Numbered from the stretch's first letter, positions 20,123-33,087 are shown. The stretch is 64,000 nt of DNA from Luzula sylvatica (GCA_946800325.1 OX326958.1:61435793-61499792); one strand, 5' to 3'. Translations and numbers: made by a program. Notes: generated by a model not told the origin, from the sequence alone.

Positions 20123-22998
20123 TGTCAGTATATTGTATGATAGAACTAGAAAATTAATTATTGTTTCCCCAATTTTTTTTGAAAATTTCTCACAGTAGTC
20201 TCTTCCTAGATTATCGTTTCCCATTGATTTAGAACAAGATCCATCATTGAACGAGATATAGAAAATTTTTATGATAACTTGAGAAATTGCCTGAAAAATA
20301 TGCATGGCTCAAATTGGGAAAAATAAAAAAAAACCTCAAATATATTCATTAGTTATCATTGCTGTAGTTTTAATGATCAAAGAGAAGATAATTTCACCTT
20401 GCGAGAGCGACGCGCACTTTGTGTCGATACTTTGGCCACGTAAAACTGGAAACAAGAAAAAATGTTGCAAGTTCTACCTTTCACTTGACTAACAAACCGG
20501 TACACAAAGTCCTTGGTGCCTAAACTCATTCATACCGCACAAATGTCTCTCATTTCCTTTTTATCTGTTCCTTATTTCAAGAAAGGGAAATTGTTGATTA
20601 GTATCCTTTAGAAGAAAAAAAGAACTTCATCATCATGAATATATGTGGATACAACTTGAATTAAGATAAGACGAGACTGAATTTTTCACTAGTGAGAGGT
20701 GGAATAGTAAAAGTCCAGTAAATTGAATTAAGCCAATTAGTGAATAAGTTATGGTTGAGATTCAGGGTGTTAGTGAACAAGTTGGTGTAATAGTTAGTTG
20801 ACAAGTTAACTAACTAATTTGTGACTACTAGTAAATTTGAGATTTTTTTGAAAGTATCCAATGGAGTAAAACATGCTTGGCCGTCTCGTGGGATCTCTGG
20901 ATGGAGAGAAATCGACGCATTTTTACCGTAAAATAGAAGCATATTCCCCAAAATGCAACCTGATTTGTTCGGATATGGACTCATAGAATGAGCTCCGCTA
21001 TCATAGAATTGGCCAAATACTTTTTTAACCGTCCGATCAAATCATGATCGCTTTTGTTTGATCAATCACTAACTCGTCTCGTTTATCATCCCGTTCGCAT
21101 AGTTAGAAAGTTCATTCTATAAAGGGAAAGAAATCTTATCGTCCCCTCCTCCCCTACTCTTCTCTCTCCAACTCGTCTATCAACATCTCTTATAGTGCGA
21201 GCACAGGAAATTCGAAAGTGAAGTGTTATGGTGTATGCAATAGGAAGACACTCGTAAGTTGTAACGCGGGGTGATGCGAAAAGCTCGATACTGATACTTG
21301 TATTAGATATAACCCCTTATATAAATGGTGCTCTAATTTAATTAAAAATTATATATGAGTTGAGTTTTATCCGTGACAAATATTAATTTGAAAATTTTGA
21401 TTTTTTTAAGCTGATGCGGTGACTTTTTTTTGTTAACTTAGTGGTATAATTTTAAATGATGTTTGAATATGGATAGAAGATATATGTATTGTGTTAGCCA
21501 AAAGTCTGAATAATACTTATTGATAAAGTGAATAAATATAATGAATGTTTGTACTTTGTATGGGATACTACTGCCTAAATAAATGTGTTTGCGAGTTTGG
21601 AAGTAATGATATTATGATATAAATGTGCAATTAAAATGATGGACTTCCCCTGTAGGGAAATTTAAAATTCATTGCGATAATATCCAATTAGATTTGTTTA
21701 TTGATTGTATTTTTTTGTATTTTATAAAGTAATGGACTCGATGAATAAAGAACGAGAAGAGGTAATCATCCAACTAATATTGTATTTCCATTTAAAATCA
21801 AACGGAACATGAATTCTCAGTTAATTCTCAATTTATCAAGTTTATGGTTTGTATAGATGAACGGTTGTGATTTGCAAAACACGGACTTCGGTGTTTCGCG
21901 CGAAACACCATCCCCGAATCCACTTATTTATTAACATGGATCAGTTTCCACACTCTCGGTGAGGCCACGTCATTGGAGTTTTGGGAAATGTTACGGGTCT
22001 CCCGATTGCATCACCGCACATGTTTTGAATATTGATTAATACACTTGATAAATACGATACTTTACAAGACACACATAATTAATTATATATATATCACACG
22101 TAATTAATAATTAACTAATGAATAATAATAAAATTATTTTTATTCTCTAAAAATATTAAAGAAAATCAAAAGAAAAAAAAGGATACTGATATTAACAAGA
22201 AAAATAAATACTAGACATAGAAAATTTTATTCAAATTTGACATGAATTAAAATTTAAATTATCATTTCAAATTTATATTTCCTGTTTTCAGTAATATTAT
22301 TTTCTGTCAATATCATTATTAAAAAAAAATCGTGAGAGAAAACTCATAGACATGGAAATGTATCCGTTTAGCATGTTCTACTTAAATGCCTCCACCTACC
22401 ACAGAGTTCTCAAATAAATCGAATGCCATTTCTTGTTCTTTTAAATGAATTTTCCATAATTTTCCCTTAGCAATTAATAAGATTACCTAATTAATAACAG
22501 AAATATGTGATGTCAATTCTCAAATAAATCGAATGCCATTTCTTGTATCCGTGCTGGGGACGTAATAAAAATAGTCTTTTGACAATTTATTAGACGGTCA
22601 TTGAAAGTTTATTAGCATTAATTAGCAGCCCATAAATTGAAAATTTGGCCTTTTATACAAAATTCATCCGATAATATACTATTATGGTTTCACAATTGAG
22701 CAAAGAAAATATTAACAGATAAAGGAACAATGAAGAAATTGAGAAGAAAAAAAATTGCTAGTCTTTTTTGTGTATTGCTAAATAACGAGGAAAATATTAG
22801 CAAATTATATATTGTTATGTTTGAAGATTATTTGTAGAATATTATATTATAATTTCTCGTTTTGTAAGTTTTCCTTTTACTTTTTAGTTTTGTTGAAATA
22901 GACGTTGATAATTTGATCTATGGATGCGTAGAATTTTTTTTGCCAAGAAAAATCAAAGCCAAAGTCAAACTAGAAGTCAATTGTGTAAGTTCATTAAG
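20120..22998. other. Intergenic DNA without recognisable gene
   Basis: No coding segment stands out. At 20990-21290 the composition is more mixed, with a TATA-like CTATAAAGG at 21118 and a CT-rich stretch near 21135-21180. That looks like a promoter or leader remnant, but no open frame follows. A perfect 20-bp palindrome lies at 21890-21909. ATAAATCGAATGCCATTTCT occurs twice, near 22415 and 22525. Confidence 0.5.
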
Positions 22999-23275
22999 TT
23001 ATATGGTGCCCCCAAAACTCATATTAAACTCACTCCATCGTCCTTGACGAGATGGAAAGAAAAGATTAAGTTGTTTGATTAATATCGTTAATTAATTTAA
23101 TTAAACGTTTAATTAAATCGACGCGTCAATTAACATATACTAATATTAATATAATAAAATAATTATCGTATCAATTAAACATGTTAATTAATAATATTAA
23201 TCAATCCATTAAAAAAAAAATTGTCATCTGATCAAAAGAGTTGGGATGAGAGTGGGAGACTAGTTATATTTTCCC
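22999..23275. repeat. TTAATT-rich MITE, same family as 762-1039
   Basis: The left end is TATATGGTGCCCCCAAAACTC, then CCTTGACGAGATGG. The right end reads backwards as AAAATATAACTAGTCTCCCA, then CAACTCTTTTGATCAGATG. The palindromic core has TTAATTAA words. Confidence 0.5.
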
Positions 23276-23403
23276 TATTTTGATTGTCTTAGTTTGATAT
23301 ATTTCAGACATTGAATATTGAGATGTTATTCTTTCGTATTTGTATTCTTTTGTTTCGGATATTATCCTAATTCAAAATTATCACGATTTTTTTTTTGGAG
23401 AGC

Positions 23404-23640
23404 ATATATGGTGCCATCATATTGCAACAAAAAATTACTAATTTCTAATTAACCAGTTAATTAACTTATGAATTAACACATGTGGATTGATTAATGTGTT
23501 AATTAACATTTATCCGGATTAACAAATGATTATTAATATTTAAAAAATATTAATTCAATGTTTTTTGTTAATTGAAATGTTAATTAAATTAGTTAATTAA
23601 TAATTAGTGATTTTTTGTTGCAATCTGATGATAGAGTATA
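23404..23640. repeat. Palindromic MITE, TTGCAACAAAAAAT family
   Basis: The left arm ATATTGCAACAAAAAATTAC is mirrored by GATTTTTTGTTGCAATCTGA on the right. The core is palindromic TTAATTAA sequence. A diverged relative lies in intron 1 of the amino-acid transporter gene (25594-25820). Confidence 0.55.
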
Positions 23641-24063
23641 ATTTTTTTTTTTTTTAAGGATCGTATTCGTGTTTAAACAAAAGATTTTTACATCTGTGTT
23701 TGTTAAAAAGAAAAAAAGAATAAGGATGATAAGAGTTTATAATGCACTAAACTAAATTGTCACGAAAATTTAATACGGCATAACTAAATTGTTTTGTATA
23801 GTCCAAAAATAAGAACGTTTTTATAAAATTAATTATTCATAAATCTATCTATATATTATCATATCATAATGATGTGACTAAACCAAACTGAGTTGTTTTA
23901 ATACTAATTATAAATTATAAATTATACCAAGATCATGAAAAGCACTAAACAGAAGAGATCAGGTCACAATGAATTACTAGCCAATGTGTCAACACTTTAG
24001 TTTACCCTATGCTTAGTCCCATTAATTAATTTCTTTCTAAAAAGATGCCCCTGAGTTCCCCCC

Positions 24064-24286
24064 GACACCCTGTATATCATGGATTAACAATTAATTAGTA
24101 TGATAATTAATAAAAATACACATTATTAACGGTTATCTGATATATATTTTAAGTACGTATGAATTAAAAATTCTTAATTAATATCAATTAACCGTTAATA
24201 AAAATGTATTTTTGTTAATTATCGTGTTAATTAATTATTAATTGATGATACAAATGATGTTGGGAAAATTTGAGGGCATGTATCTT
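24064..24286. repeat. Palindromic MITE
   Basis: GACACCCTGTATATCATGG and CAATTAATTAG on the left correspond imperfectly to the right arm read backwards (GATACATGCCCTCAAATTTT). The core contains paired AACGGTTA and TAACCGTT words, making a long imperfect hairpin. Confidence 0.45.
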
Positions 24287-25032
24287 CTAAAATTAATTCT
24301 CAAAGTCCATTATCCCGGCCTAGGTATGGAAACCAACAAAATTCAGCTCCGTTATCATGAGGTCTCCTCTCGTGTGGGTTGGTGAATGGTGAGACTGAGA
24401 ATTGGGATCCATTGTTGACCCATTCTAACCTCAAAATATGGTGATCTCGTTGATCTTTCGTGTGAATAGTTTATTATGCATGCCAAAATTCAACCACGAG
24501 TTCGTCAAGTTTCTTCGGTTAAGAATCTTTTAAAAATCAAAAATCAAAACCATTATAGAGAGACCAAATCAAATTAAATTAAGGGGTTTGATATGACACC
24601 CCATGCATCAAGTAGAGATTTTATGCGTCAATCGAGATTGTTTTAATGAAGTTGAATATATTGATTAATTTTCAAATCAATAATTAATTTAATTAATTCG
24701 GTTACAAAATTAATCAATTTAAACAAGTATTTTCGATTCACGCATCAATAATGTTTTATTAAATTACGAAATTGCATATATTCTTCTTAACTTAATACCA
24801 AGGAAAAAAAAATGAAAAAAAAGGACTCAAAATAGTCATAAAAAGGCACCCAAGTAGCATGAGCCACCAAACCCATTTGGTCAATTTTTTCCTAAGCTCT
24901 CCACCAACCAGATCATTCTTCAATCTTCACCATGCACACTAACAACCCCCAATAAATACATCTCACAATCTTCATATAATCGCCCCCCCAAGCTTCACAT
25001 TCTCCACCATATTTTTCACACCATTACCAACC
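24287..25032. other. Upstream region of the amino-acid transporter gene
   Basis: Holds a GATGCRTC-type palindromic MITE at about 24600-24765. Nearer the gene is a probable core promoter with CAATAAATAC near 24950, followed by a CT- and CA-rich leader up to the ATG at 25033. Confidence 0.45.
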
Positions 25033-27724
25033 ATGTCTAAAGAAGCCATCGAAATCCAATCGAGTCCTCCGACCCCGAGACCTTCGACGCCAAATAATGG
25101 TTCGAAAACGCCACAAATTTCCGCTCCTCCGTCACAACTCCACTCTCCGATGTCCACTCGGTCACCGCTCAGGCAACCTGGTACTCCTCGGACCCCGCAT
25201 TTTTTGAAGAGCCCGTTAGCCAGTCCGATTATTAAACAAGCGATCGTGACCATGAAGGGCCATCTAGAGGATTTGGGGCATTTGACGAAATTGGACCCTC
25301 GAGATGCATGGTTGCCTATAACCGAGTCGAGGAACGGAAATTCGTATTACTCGGCGTTTCATACGCTTAGCTCGGGGATTGGTTTTCAGGCCCTCGTGTT
25401 GCCTGTTGCGTTTACGTATCTTGGCTGGTAAGTGTTGCAGTTCGATTGATATATATGAATTATAATAGATTTTTCTCAAAAAAAAAATGAATTATAATAG
25501 ATATATACATACACAGGCAGTTCATGTTCACATGTATTACAAAAATTTGGTCGAATATGTAAAACTAGTTTTATGGCCATTATGTATGGAAATATTATAG
25601 TTTGCCATCAGATTTCAACAAAAGATTCTTAATTTCTTAATTAACTTACTTAATTAACAATTCAATTAACAAGAAACATTAAATTAATAATTTCAGTTAT
25701 CATTTGTTAATTCAGACGAATGTTAATTATCACGTTAATTATATAACATATGTTAATTAAGTGAATTAATTAAGAAATTGAGGATGTTTCGTCAAACTCT
25801 GGTGGCGTCATATATGCCCTATTATATATTTATATTTAATAATTAATATACATCATTAGTAACTTAAGTATACATCAAAGAAATAATATACTAACTTAAG
25901 TTGCATAAGACCTTTGGTGAAAAAGATGATGCAATTCATGATTTGCTAACTTAAGTATATATGTATGTCGCTTTTAATTCGTTATTTTATAGGTCACTTT
26001 TTGATGTTCTATATGACAAGGATAACTAAATTTTGTTTTCTAACTGGAGGAATCTTTTTCGTTTGAAAAAGAAAAATTATCATTTTGTTCAAGTCACTCT
26101 CACATTAAAATCCAATGAAGAAAAAAGAGAAATAACGAAGCAACCCCTTAACTATATCAGGTCACAAAATTGCTCACGTAATCAAGTTTCCTAGTATCTC
26201 TACTTTCATGATAAACATTTAAAAAGACAACTAAATCTATATTATATCTACTCAGATAAACAAAAGATTTTAACAATAGTAATTTTTTTTGATATATTTA
26301 CAGGATTGGTGCAACTCTATTTCTAACAGTAGCATTTGTATGGCAATTATACACACTTTGGTTATTGATACACATGCACGAAGCCGTACCGGGAACCCGA
26401 TACAGTCGGTATCTCCATCTCGCAACCACATGCTTTGGTCAGTAATTAACTCTATATAATCAAATCTTATATTACAACTAAATATTCATATTTGATTTAA
26501 TACAGGTCCAAAATTGGGAAAAATCTTCGCGCTCGTTCCATTAATGTATCTCTCGGCGGGTATTTGTACGGCGCTGGTAATCGTTGGAGGAAGTACCTTG
26601 AAAAGCTTCTTCCAGCTCGTATGTGGACCCACTTGTCATTCACCCCTTTCAGGAATCGAGTGGTACTTAGTTTTTATTTGCCTCGCCACGGTTCTCGCTC
26701 AATTGCCCAATCTCAATTCCATTGCCGGAATTTCTCTGATCGGCGGGACCACCGCGGTGGTCTATTGCACGATGATTTGGGTTTTGTCCGTGAGTAAAGG
26801 AAGAGTGAGTAACGTATCGTATGCACCGATTAAGACTAAGTCTGATTTGGATAGGTTTCTTGGGTTGGTTAATGCTCTTGGAATCATCGCTTTCTCGTTT
26901 AGAGGCCATAATCTCGTACTTGAAATACAGGTAATTAAAATCGATTTTATTGTTAATTGATTATAAGAAAATTCTACTTGATATTAAATGAATTTATTCT
27001 TTTATCATAATAGTCAACAATGCCGTCGAGTTTGAAGCACCCTTCTCATGTTCCAATGTGGAAAGGCGTCAAGGTTGCTTATTTCATTATCGCGCTTTGT
27101 CTCTATCCAATCGCCATCGGTGGATTTTGGGCTTATGGTAATCAGGTAAAAAATAAATCGAAAATATTACAAACAAACTCTAATATTCATTTTCAAATTG
27201 TATTAATTAAACTAATAACCGTTTTATTTCAGATACCATCGAATATTGGGATCTTAACGGCGCTATTTCAATTCCACTCCAGGGACATTTCGAGGCCGGT
27301 ACTCGGTCTAACGACTATTTTGGTGATCATAAATTGCTTAGCTTCATATCAAATATATGCGATGCCAATTTTCGATCAAATGGAGGCAGGATACGTTACT
27401 AAACATAACAAACCGTGCCCAAGATATCGCAGAACGGGTTATCGGGTTTTCTTCGGGGCGATTTCTTTTCTCATAGCGGTCGCTTTTCCCTTTCTTTCTC
27501 AATTAGCGGCTTTGATTGGAGGAATTGCGTTGCCCGTTACCCTCGCCTATCCTTGTTTTATGTGGATCGTGATTAAGAAGCCCGAGAGATTTAGCAAAAT
27601 GTGGTGTTTGAATTGGTTTTTGGGGAGCGTTGGAATGGGTTTGAGTTTCGTTTTGATAATCGGAGGAGTTTGGAATCTCATTCATGAAGGTGTCGATTTG
27701 CATTTCTTCAAAGCCGCGAGTTAA
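25033..27724 (+). CDS. LHT8: LHT8/AATL1-type amino-acid transporter, five exons
   Basis: Exons 25033-25427, 26304-26437, 26506-26930, 27014-27145 and 27233-27724 join in phase with GT-AG borders and give 1,578 bp, 525 residues. Lysine/histidine-type transporters are plasma-membrane proton-coupled amino-acid carriers of the Aa_trans family with about 10-11 membrane segments. The long Ser/Pro-rich cytosolic N-terminus (about residues 1-75, rich in SPPTPRPSTP and TPRTP) is typical of the LHT8/AATL1 subgroup. Family landmarks are AFHTLSSGIGFQALVLPVAF (exon 1), GTRYSRYLHLATTCFGPKLG (exons 2-3), FSFRGHNLVLEIQSTMPSS (exons 3-4) and FWAYGNQIPS (exons 4-5). The length matches the Arabidopsis homologue closely. 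Intron 1 (876 bp) holds a MITE. The gene is convergent with the PAT10-like gene. Gene symbol and substrates are inferred from family only. Confidence 0.93.
25594..25820. repeat. Palindromic MITE inside intron 1 of the transporter gene
   Basis: The left arm GCCATCAGATTTCAACAAAAG, with ATTTCTTAATTAAC, is mirrored by the right arm read backwards (CCACCAGAGTTTGACGAAAC, then CAATTTCTTAATTAATT). Same family as 23404-23640. It lies away from the splice sites. Confidence 0.55.
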
Positions 27725-28060
27725 TTTCAAATCAATTTGAATTTGGGATTATTATGTTTCATTATGTTGGTGTAAAAAAATAGGGGGTTTTCAGTTTTTG
27801 TTCTTACGAATATATAGGGATGATTTCAAACCAATCAAATTCTAAAATTATGTTTAATTCTTATAACTCTCAATGGACCAATTGATCAAAACAATATCTT
27901 TCATTAATAATTTAGTCAAAAGAAGAAAAAAAAGTTCAATATTTCTCCTATCACAATAAATAAACTCGCTCAATATATTTCTAAAAACGAAGCAAAATTG
28001 GTACACGAAAAAAATATACAAGTTCAAACCGAAAATAATATTACCGCTTAAAAGTGAATA
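27725..28060. other. Shared 3' region between convergent genes
   Basis: The 336 bp between the two stop codons must contain both 3' UTRs and poly(A) sites. No additional gene fits. Confidence 0.7.
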
Positions 28061-30005
28061 TTAACAACATTTACATGTTAAACAATCGAGACAAGTGTAA
28101 GGTTCGACTTGGGCTTGTAATTCGTCTAATGAAGGAACCGGTTCTAGAACGTAAGATTTTCCTCTAGGCCAACAAAAATTGTATACATTTACGCAAATGC
28201 CCTTGCTGAATGGCCGAACCTTTGCGGGTAATTGTCTACAGATTTTTTAAAAATTGGTATTTTAAAAATAATGAATTTTATTAAAATAGTAAAAATAAAA
28301 ATGGGGCGATTAATTAATAATTATTACCTCATGTAGGGAATTCTTCTTCTCCTTGCAAGTTCAAATGTAGTTTGATTTGTCATTGCAAGATAACTGAAAA
28401 TTAAAAATAAATAAAAGATGTTTTTTTTCAAATCCCCCTATATTTTCTATTGTTTAAAAAATATATAAAAATATAAATAAGAAATCAAATTAATATTACC
28501 TATGGAAAACCAATAACATGACGAGAAATATGAGAATTATTGTTAAAACTGCAAGCGCAAAAATCGCAAGAAAGTCTTCCCACCTAAAAACAAAAATAAT
28601 AAGTTAATTCAAATAATTCAATCATTAAAAGTCCCAAAATAAACCACAGCAAATAATTACTTCAATTTACCAATATTTATTTATATCGAGTCGTACAAAT
28701 CGAAAATACAATACAACAGTCCATGCACAAAGGCATGTTTGAGCCAATATATACCACCTTAAAAAGAACAAAAAAAACAAATTAAAAAAATGAATATTAT
28801 TACGAAATTCATGATGAAAAATAGAAAAATAAAAATTTACCAAAATCGGCAACGATTTTTTTGGCCAATGCAATTACCGAGCCAAACACAATGATGATCA
28901 AATTGAAGTATGCATGTTCGACATTCATAACAGTGTTTTGATCTTGGGGGCTGTATGAATTTATAAGTTAGTAAATATTATTTCGTTTATGTTAATTACC
29001 AATGGAGCTATGATAATAATAAATAATAGAGTAAAAAGATTTCAAAGTTTTTTATTTACCAGGTGTACGTTACAGAGAGAACATGTCCAGTCCCTATCAG
29101 AGAACAAAATTCGAAATTTTTCAATTTTCTATAGCGTAGGGGCTTTTTTAAGTTTTTCCCAAAAAAAATAAACATAAAAAATATTTTAAATGAATAAATT
29201 AATTACCGGGAATGAGAGCCAAGTGGATAGAGACTGGAGACGAGTTGAAACCAAGGACTTCTTTCTGAAGAAATTAAACGCTCATTTTCGACAAAATTAT
29301 CTCTTTGTGATGATGGTTGTCTTTTCTTAATCGTTAAATATGAAAACAAATTAGGACCCAAAAGACCAAAAAATAAAATAATATGAGATTGTATGAAAAT
29401 GGTAAATTACTTGGAAATGTTAGAAGTGTTGATAAAAGTAGCGCACATTTCGTTTCGAGCTCTCATTGCATCGATTACATAGCTAAATATAAATGAAATG
29501 AAAATTAAGATGAGGATGGAATTTTGAAATATTAGTTATGAAAGATTTGAACTTTTCAAGCGCTGAATTTACCCTGGAGATGAATTGGATGTGAAAATAT
29601 AGAGGCCAAGAGTAACTAAAAAGAGGCAAAAGTATACAATTTGGTACCTGAAATGATAAATCAAACATTGAATTAGGTTAATTTTACAAACCAGAAATTC
29701 ATCGATTTTTTTTTAAAATAAAGAGAATTTCAAGTACCAAGGAACGTGAGTATGCGAAATTAACAAATTGGGATCGAGGACGAACACATAACCCACAACT
29801 AAAACATGAAGAAACACCATCATAAATTTCAGCCCCCATTTCGATTTATTCTCTGTAAAATCGACCAAAAACATCATCAAATCGACCTCCACAAAACGAA
29901 AGAACAAAACCTCACAAATCGGCCCATACCTTGATCAGAAATGGAAGAGCACCGGTCGGAGATCAAATCGCTGGTGTCGCGAATCCACTCTCGAAAAGTC
30001 GTCAT
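28061..30005 (-). CDS. PAT10: DHHC-type protein S-acyltransferase, PAT10-like, eleven exons
   Basis: Exons on the minus strand are 30005-29930, 29852-29738, 29647-29573, 29482-29411, 29320-29207, 29093-29060, 28950-28841, 28757-28671, 28583-28500, 28394-28329 and 28235-28061. All have GT-AG borders and consistent phase, totalling 1,008 bp (335 residues). The cysteine-rich domain spans about residues 153-200: [27 protein letters not shown], then [15 protein letters not shown], with the catalytic Cys at about 183. Such enzymes attach palmitate to cysteines of membrane proteins. Membrane segments fall at about 33-51, 65-82, 199-217 and 229-253, two on each side of the DHHC domain as in the family. 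The [18 protein letters not shown] part is the TTxE-like motif, and the C-terminus is Cys-rich ([12 protein letters not shown]). Length and termini resemble Arabidopsis PAT10, a tonoplast/Golgi enzyme; orthology is inferred. The start is the only in-frame ATG before [10 protein letters not shown]. Confidence 0.92.
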
Positions 30006-30321
30006 CAAACCCAACGCATAGATAATCAATAATCAAAATCAAACGCTCGAAAAATCGACAAAAAAAGGAAGAAGAAGAAGAAAGGAGAAGATGTATCGTT
30101 ATATTATCAAATATAACCTCGACCGCGTGGAAATATCAAATATAACCTTAAGAAAGTAGATCTATCAAATAAATAATTGGTCTATCAAATAAAATAATTT
30201 ATTAAAATAATTGGGTTATGATTGGGTAGATAGTTAATTTCCAAAATTTACAAATAAATAATTAGTTTATCAAATAAAATAAATTTGTAAGGACTTTTTA
30301 TCCATCTAATAAATGAATTAA
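30006..30321. promoter_or_regulatory. Probable promoter and 5' UTR of the PAT10-like gene
   Basis: On the minus strand, a purine/pyrimidine-biased leader (CTTCTTCTTCTTCC) precedes the ATG by about 60 bp. TTGATAATATAACG, a weak TATA-like site, lies about 95-110 bp upstream of the ATG. Further upstream the long-TIR element at 30322-32401 begins, leaving only about 316 bp of native promoter. Confidence 0.45.
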
Positions 30322-32401
30322 GGGAAATTTTCAAACAAACCCTTAACTTTTCTTGTATTTGTAAAAAATCATATTCTTTTGAAAACTCCAAAAAAAATGC
30401 TCTAATTCCACAAAACATGAATTGGTCATTCGGGAGCAAGGAATTTGGTATGGAATGGAATTATATTTTTCCGTTCCAATCTAATTTCTTGTTTGGTTAC
30501 AAAACATGGAATTGTATTTTTCTTGCAATCTTCTAATTTCACAAAACTAGCAAATTTTGATTCTCCAAATTTGCGGAATGTAAAAGTGGAGGAAAATTTA
30601 TAATTAATAAATGATTATGTTATAATGATTAAATTCGTATAATTAATATAATATTATATATTATTATAATAATAAATAATAATTATCATATATAATATTA
30701 TATTTTTTTTATAAAAAAATATTATTATATTATTATATCGATGACAAAAATATTATAATAATATAACAATAATAATATATTATAATAATATATTATATAC
30801 TATATTATTATATTATTATTATTATATATTATTACAATATATACTATTATATTAATTATATGGTCATGATAATTGTTTATGATAATATAATTACAATATA
30901 ATTGCTAACAATATAATAATGAAACAATTATATTATATAATAACAATAGATAAATAATAATAATAACAACAATAATAAAATCTTGGATATTAAAACAATA
31001 TAATTATAATAATATAATAATAATATATTATAGGTTATAAAATTATATTATCATTATAATATAATTATTATGTATTATTACAATGATATATAATATTAAA
31101 TTAATTTTATGGATATAATATTATTAATCTTATATAATAATATATGATAATTATATTATAACAATAAAATAATTGTATTATAATTATTGAATTCCAGTAA
31201 TGTAACATTATATATATAATTAATGTTATATTACATATTATTATAATAATAATAATACTACATGGACGCAATAAATTATCATTATTTTTTATCAATTAGA
31301 TGAAATATTTTTTTTACATTTTAAACAACAAAATTTCAAAAATTTGTAAATAACGAAACAAAATATTATATTTTCCGGAATCTTATAATTTTGACATCCA
31401 AACAAATTGTGAAATTATTAATTCCAGCATTTTGTACTCCTTCACCTTATAATCCAATTCCACTCTACTAATTATGCTTGCCAAACAGTCCATAAACAAA
31501 GTTTCATTTTTAAATACATTATTATTGGAGTTAATATTAACATTCTTGTTGTTAAATTTTCTTACTAAAATACCTCTCTATTTTTCATATTTAATATTGA
31601 ACATTTGTTTGTATTATTTTATTAATTTCTATCATGTACTAATTTTAAAAAAAAACTATATGTCATTTGCATACTTTTAATATTGCATTTTGTTATATAT
31701 TTTTATCATGCAAAACAGCATTAAATAAACAAGATATACAAATATTCTTGAAAATGTCTTGATAAAATAATACTATTTTGGCATTTAGTTTTAATTCTCA
31801 ATAGTTGTTAATAAAAATAGTTACCAACAGATTATTTTTTACCAAATTAACAATGAATGAACGGATGAATATTAAAACTAGCATTAAAATAATATTGTCT
31901 AATTTTAATTTCAACATTTATTTTGGTTGCATGGCCTAGTTTGATTTTAGCATCTAGTTTTATAAACAATGAATGAATACTAAAATTACGTGCTAAAATA
32001 TTATTATTTTGTGGAGATATTTTCAAGAATAATTTGTTTATATCTTTGTTTATTTTATATCATTTAATGCTAGTTTTGTTTGACAAAATATATAATCAAT
32101 AAAATAGTAAAATTATGTTTTTGACATAAATTTTTTTTTTTTAAATTAGTATATGTTAGAAAATATTTATGGATATTTTTAAATTAATAAAATAATACAA
32201 AAAGAGGTTTAATAAAATTAAATATGAAAATGGAGGGGTATTTTTGTCCAAATTATTGTAGTACAATGAAATGTTAAGATGAACCCCTATAAGAAGACAT
32301 TTGAAAATGAAACCTTGTTTGTAGGGTTTAATTTTGGAGTTTCCCAAAAGTTGTTATTTTTTTTACAAATTAGAAAATAGGGGTGTATTTGAAAATTTCC
32401 C
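30322..32401. mobile_element. Long-TIR MULE-type element with nested insertion in its left arm
   Basis: Starts GGGAAATTTTCAAACAAACC and ends TTTGAAAATTTCCC. Both sides carry the perfect 9-bp duplication ATGAATTAA (30313-30321 and 32402-32410), indicating a Mutator-like element. The right TIR, about 240 bp, pairs with two separated parts of the left arm, 30322-30416 and about 31490-31635. Between those parts sits a second TIR element (about 30417-31490). The plus frame at 31474-31680 and the minus frame at 32156-32347 give similar peptides simply because they lie in the two arms. No transposase is present. Confidence 0.82.
30417..31490. mobile_element. Nested TIR element within the MULE left arm
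   Basis: The left end GGTCATTCGGGAGCAAGGAA, with GGTATGGAATGGAATTATA, is mirrored by the right end read backwards (GACTGTTTGGCAAGCATAAT, then GAGTGGAATTGGATTATAAG). The middle, about 30600-31270, is TAATA/TTATA low-complexity sequence. It interrupts the TIR of the surrounding element and so inserted later. The superfamily is not fixed because the target duplication is unclear. Confidence 0.55.
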
Positions 32402-32410
32402 ATGAATTAA

Positions 32411-33080
32411 TTGTTGTTTAATATATTTTTTTATATAATTAAGTAAACTGACCAGATTCACATGAGAATTTGGAATGGGACCTTTTGTCCCTATTTTGTC
32501 GTCAGAAATTTATTAAGATCTAAAATCGTAAGTTTCATATTTAATGGGCAGATTTGGGCTGAAATTAATTGCATGGAAAAACTTAAATCTTGGTAATACA
32601 TTATAGACCTGATCTATAAGGCCTGTTATAATTATTAGAGAGACTTATAATATAAATTACTGAATAAACAAACAAAATTATGGAACTAATAAAATGTTAG
32701 GTTTGTTTAAAGAGTCAATTTAATGACATAAATTGTGAACCTTCCCCTAAACCACACATCAATAAACTATTTTGTAAATTCCAAAACTTTTGCCTAGCCA
32801 GGACAAAACTAAAGGATTTTGGATATGCTGGAGTGTATTTGTGTATTATGTTTATCTTGTTTAAGTATATGAAATCAGATATAAGAATATAAATGAATTT
32901 GTTTCAAGTATACGAAATCAGATATAAGAATATAAATGGATGAAGTCAGGCCCGGCCCCAGTTATAGGCCCAAGAGGTCCGGACTTCGGGTCCAAATTTT
33001 TAGAGAGTCCAAAATTTATGAAAAACATGATTTATTCAGTTAAAATAAGGATAATTACAATAAAACTGTTAAAATTTATA
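32411..33080. other. Intergenic, with dispersed repeat at 32940-33030
   Basis: No gene seen. AAGTATANGAAATCAGATATA occurs twice near 32863-32930. The GC-rich GGCCCGGCCCCAGTTATAGG near 32949 looks like one end of a transposon, with a possible partner near 33345-33385. Confidence 0.4.
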
Positions 33081-33087
33081 AAAAATC

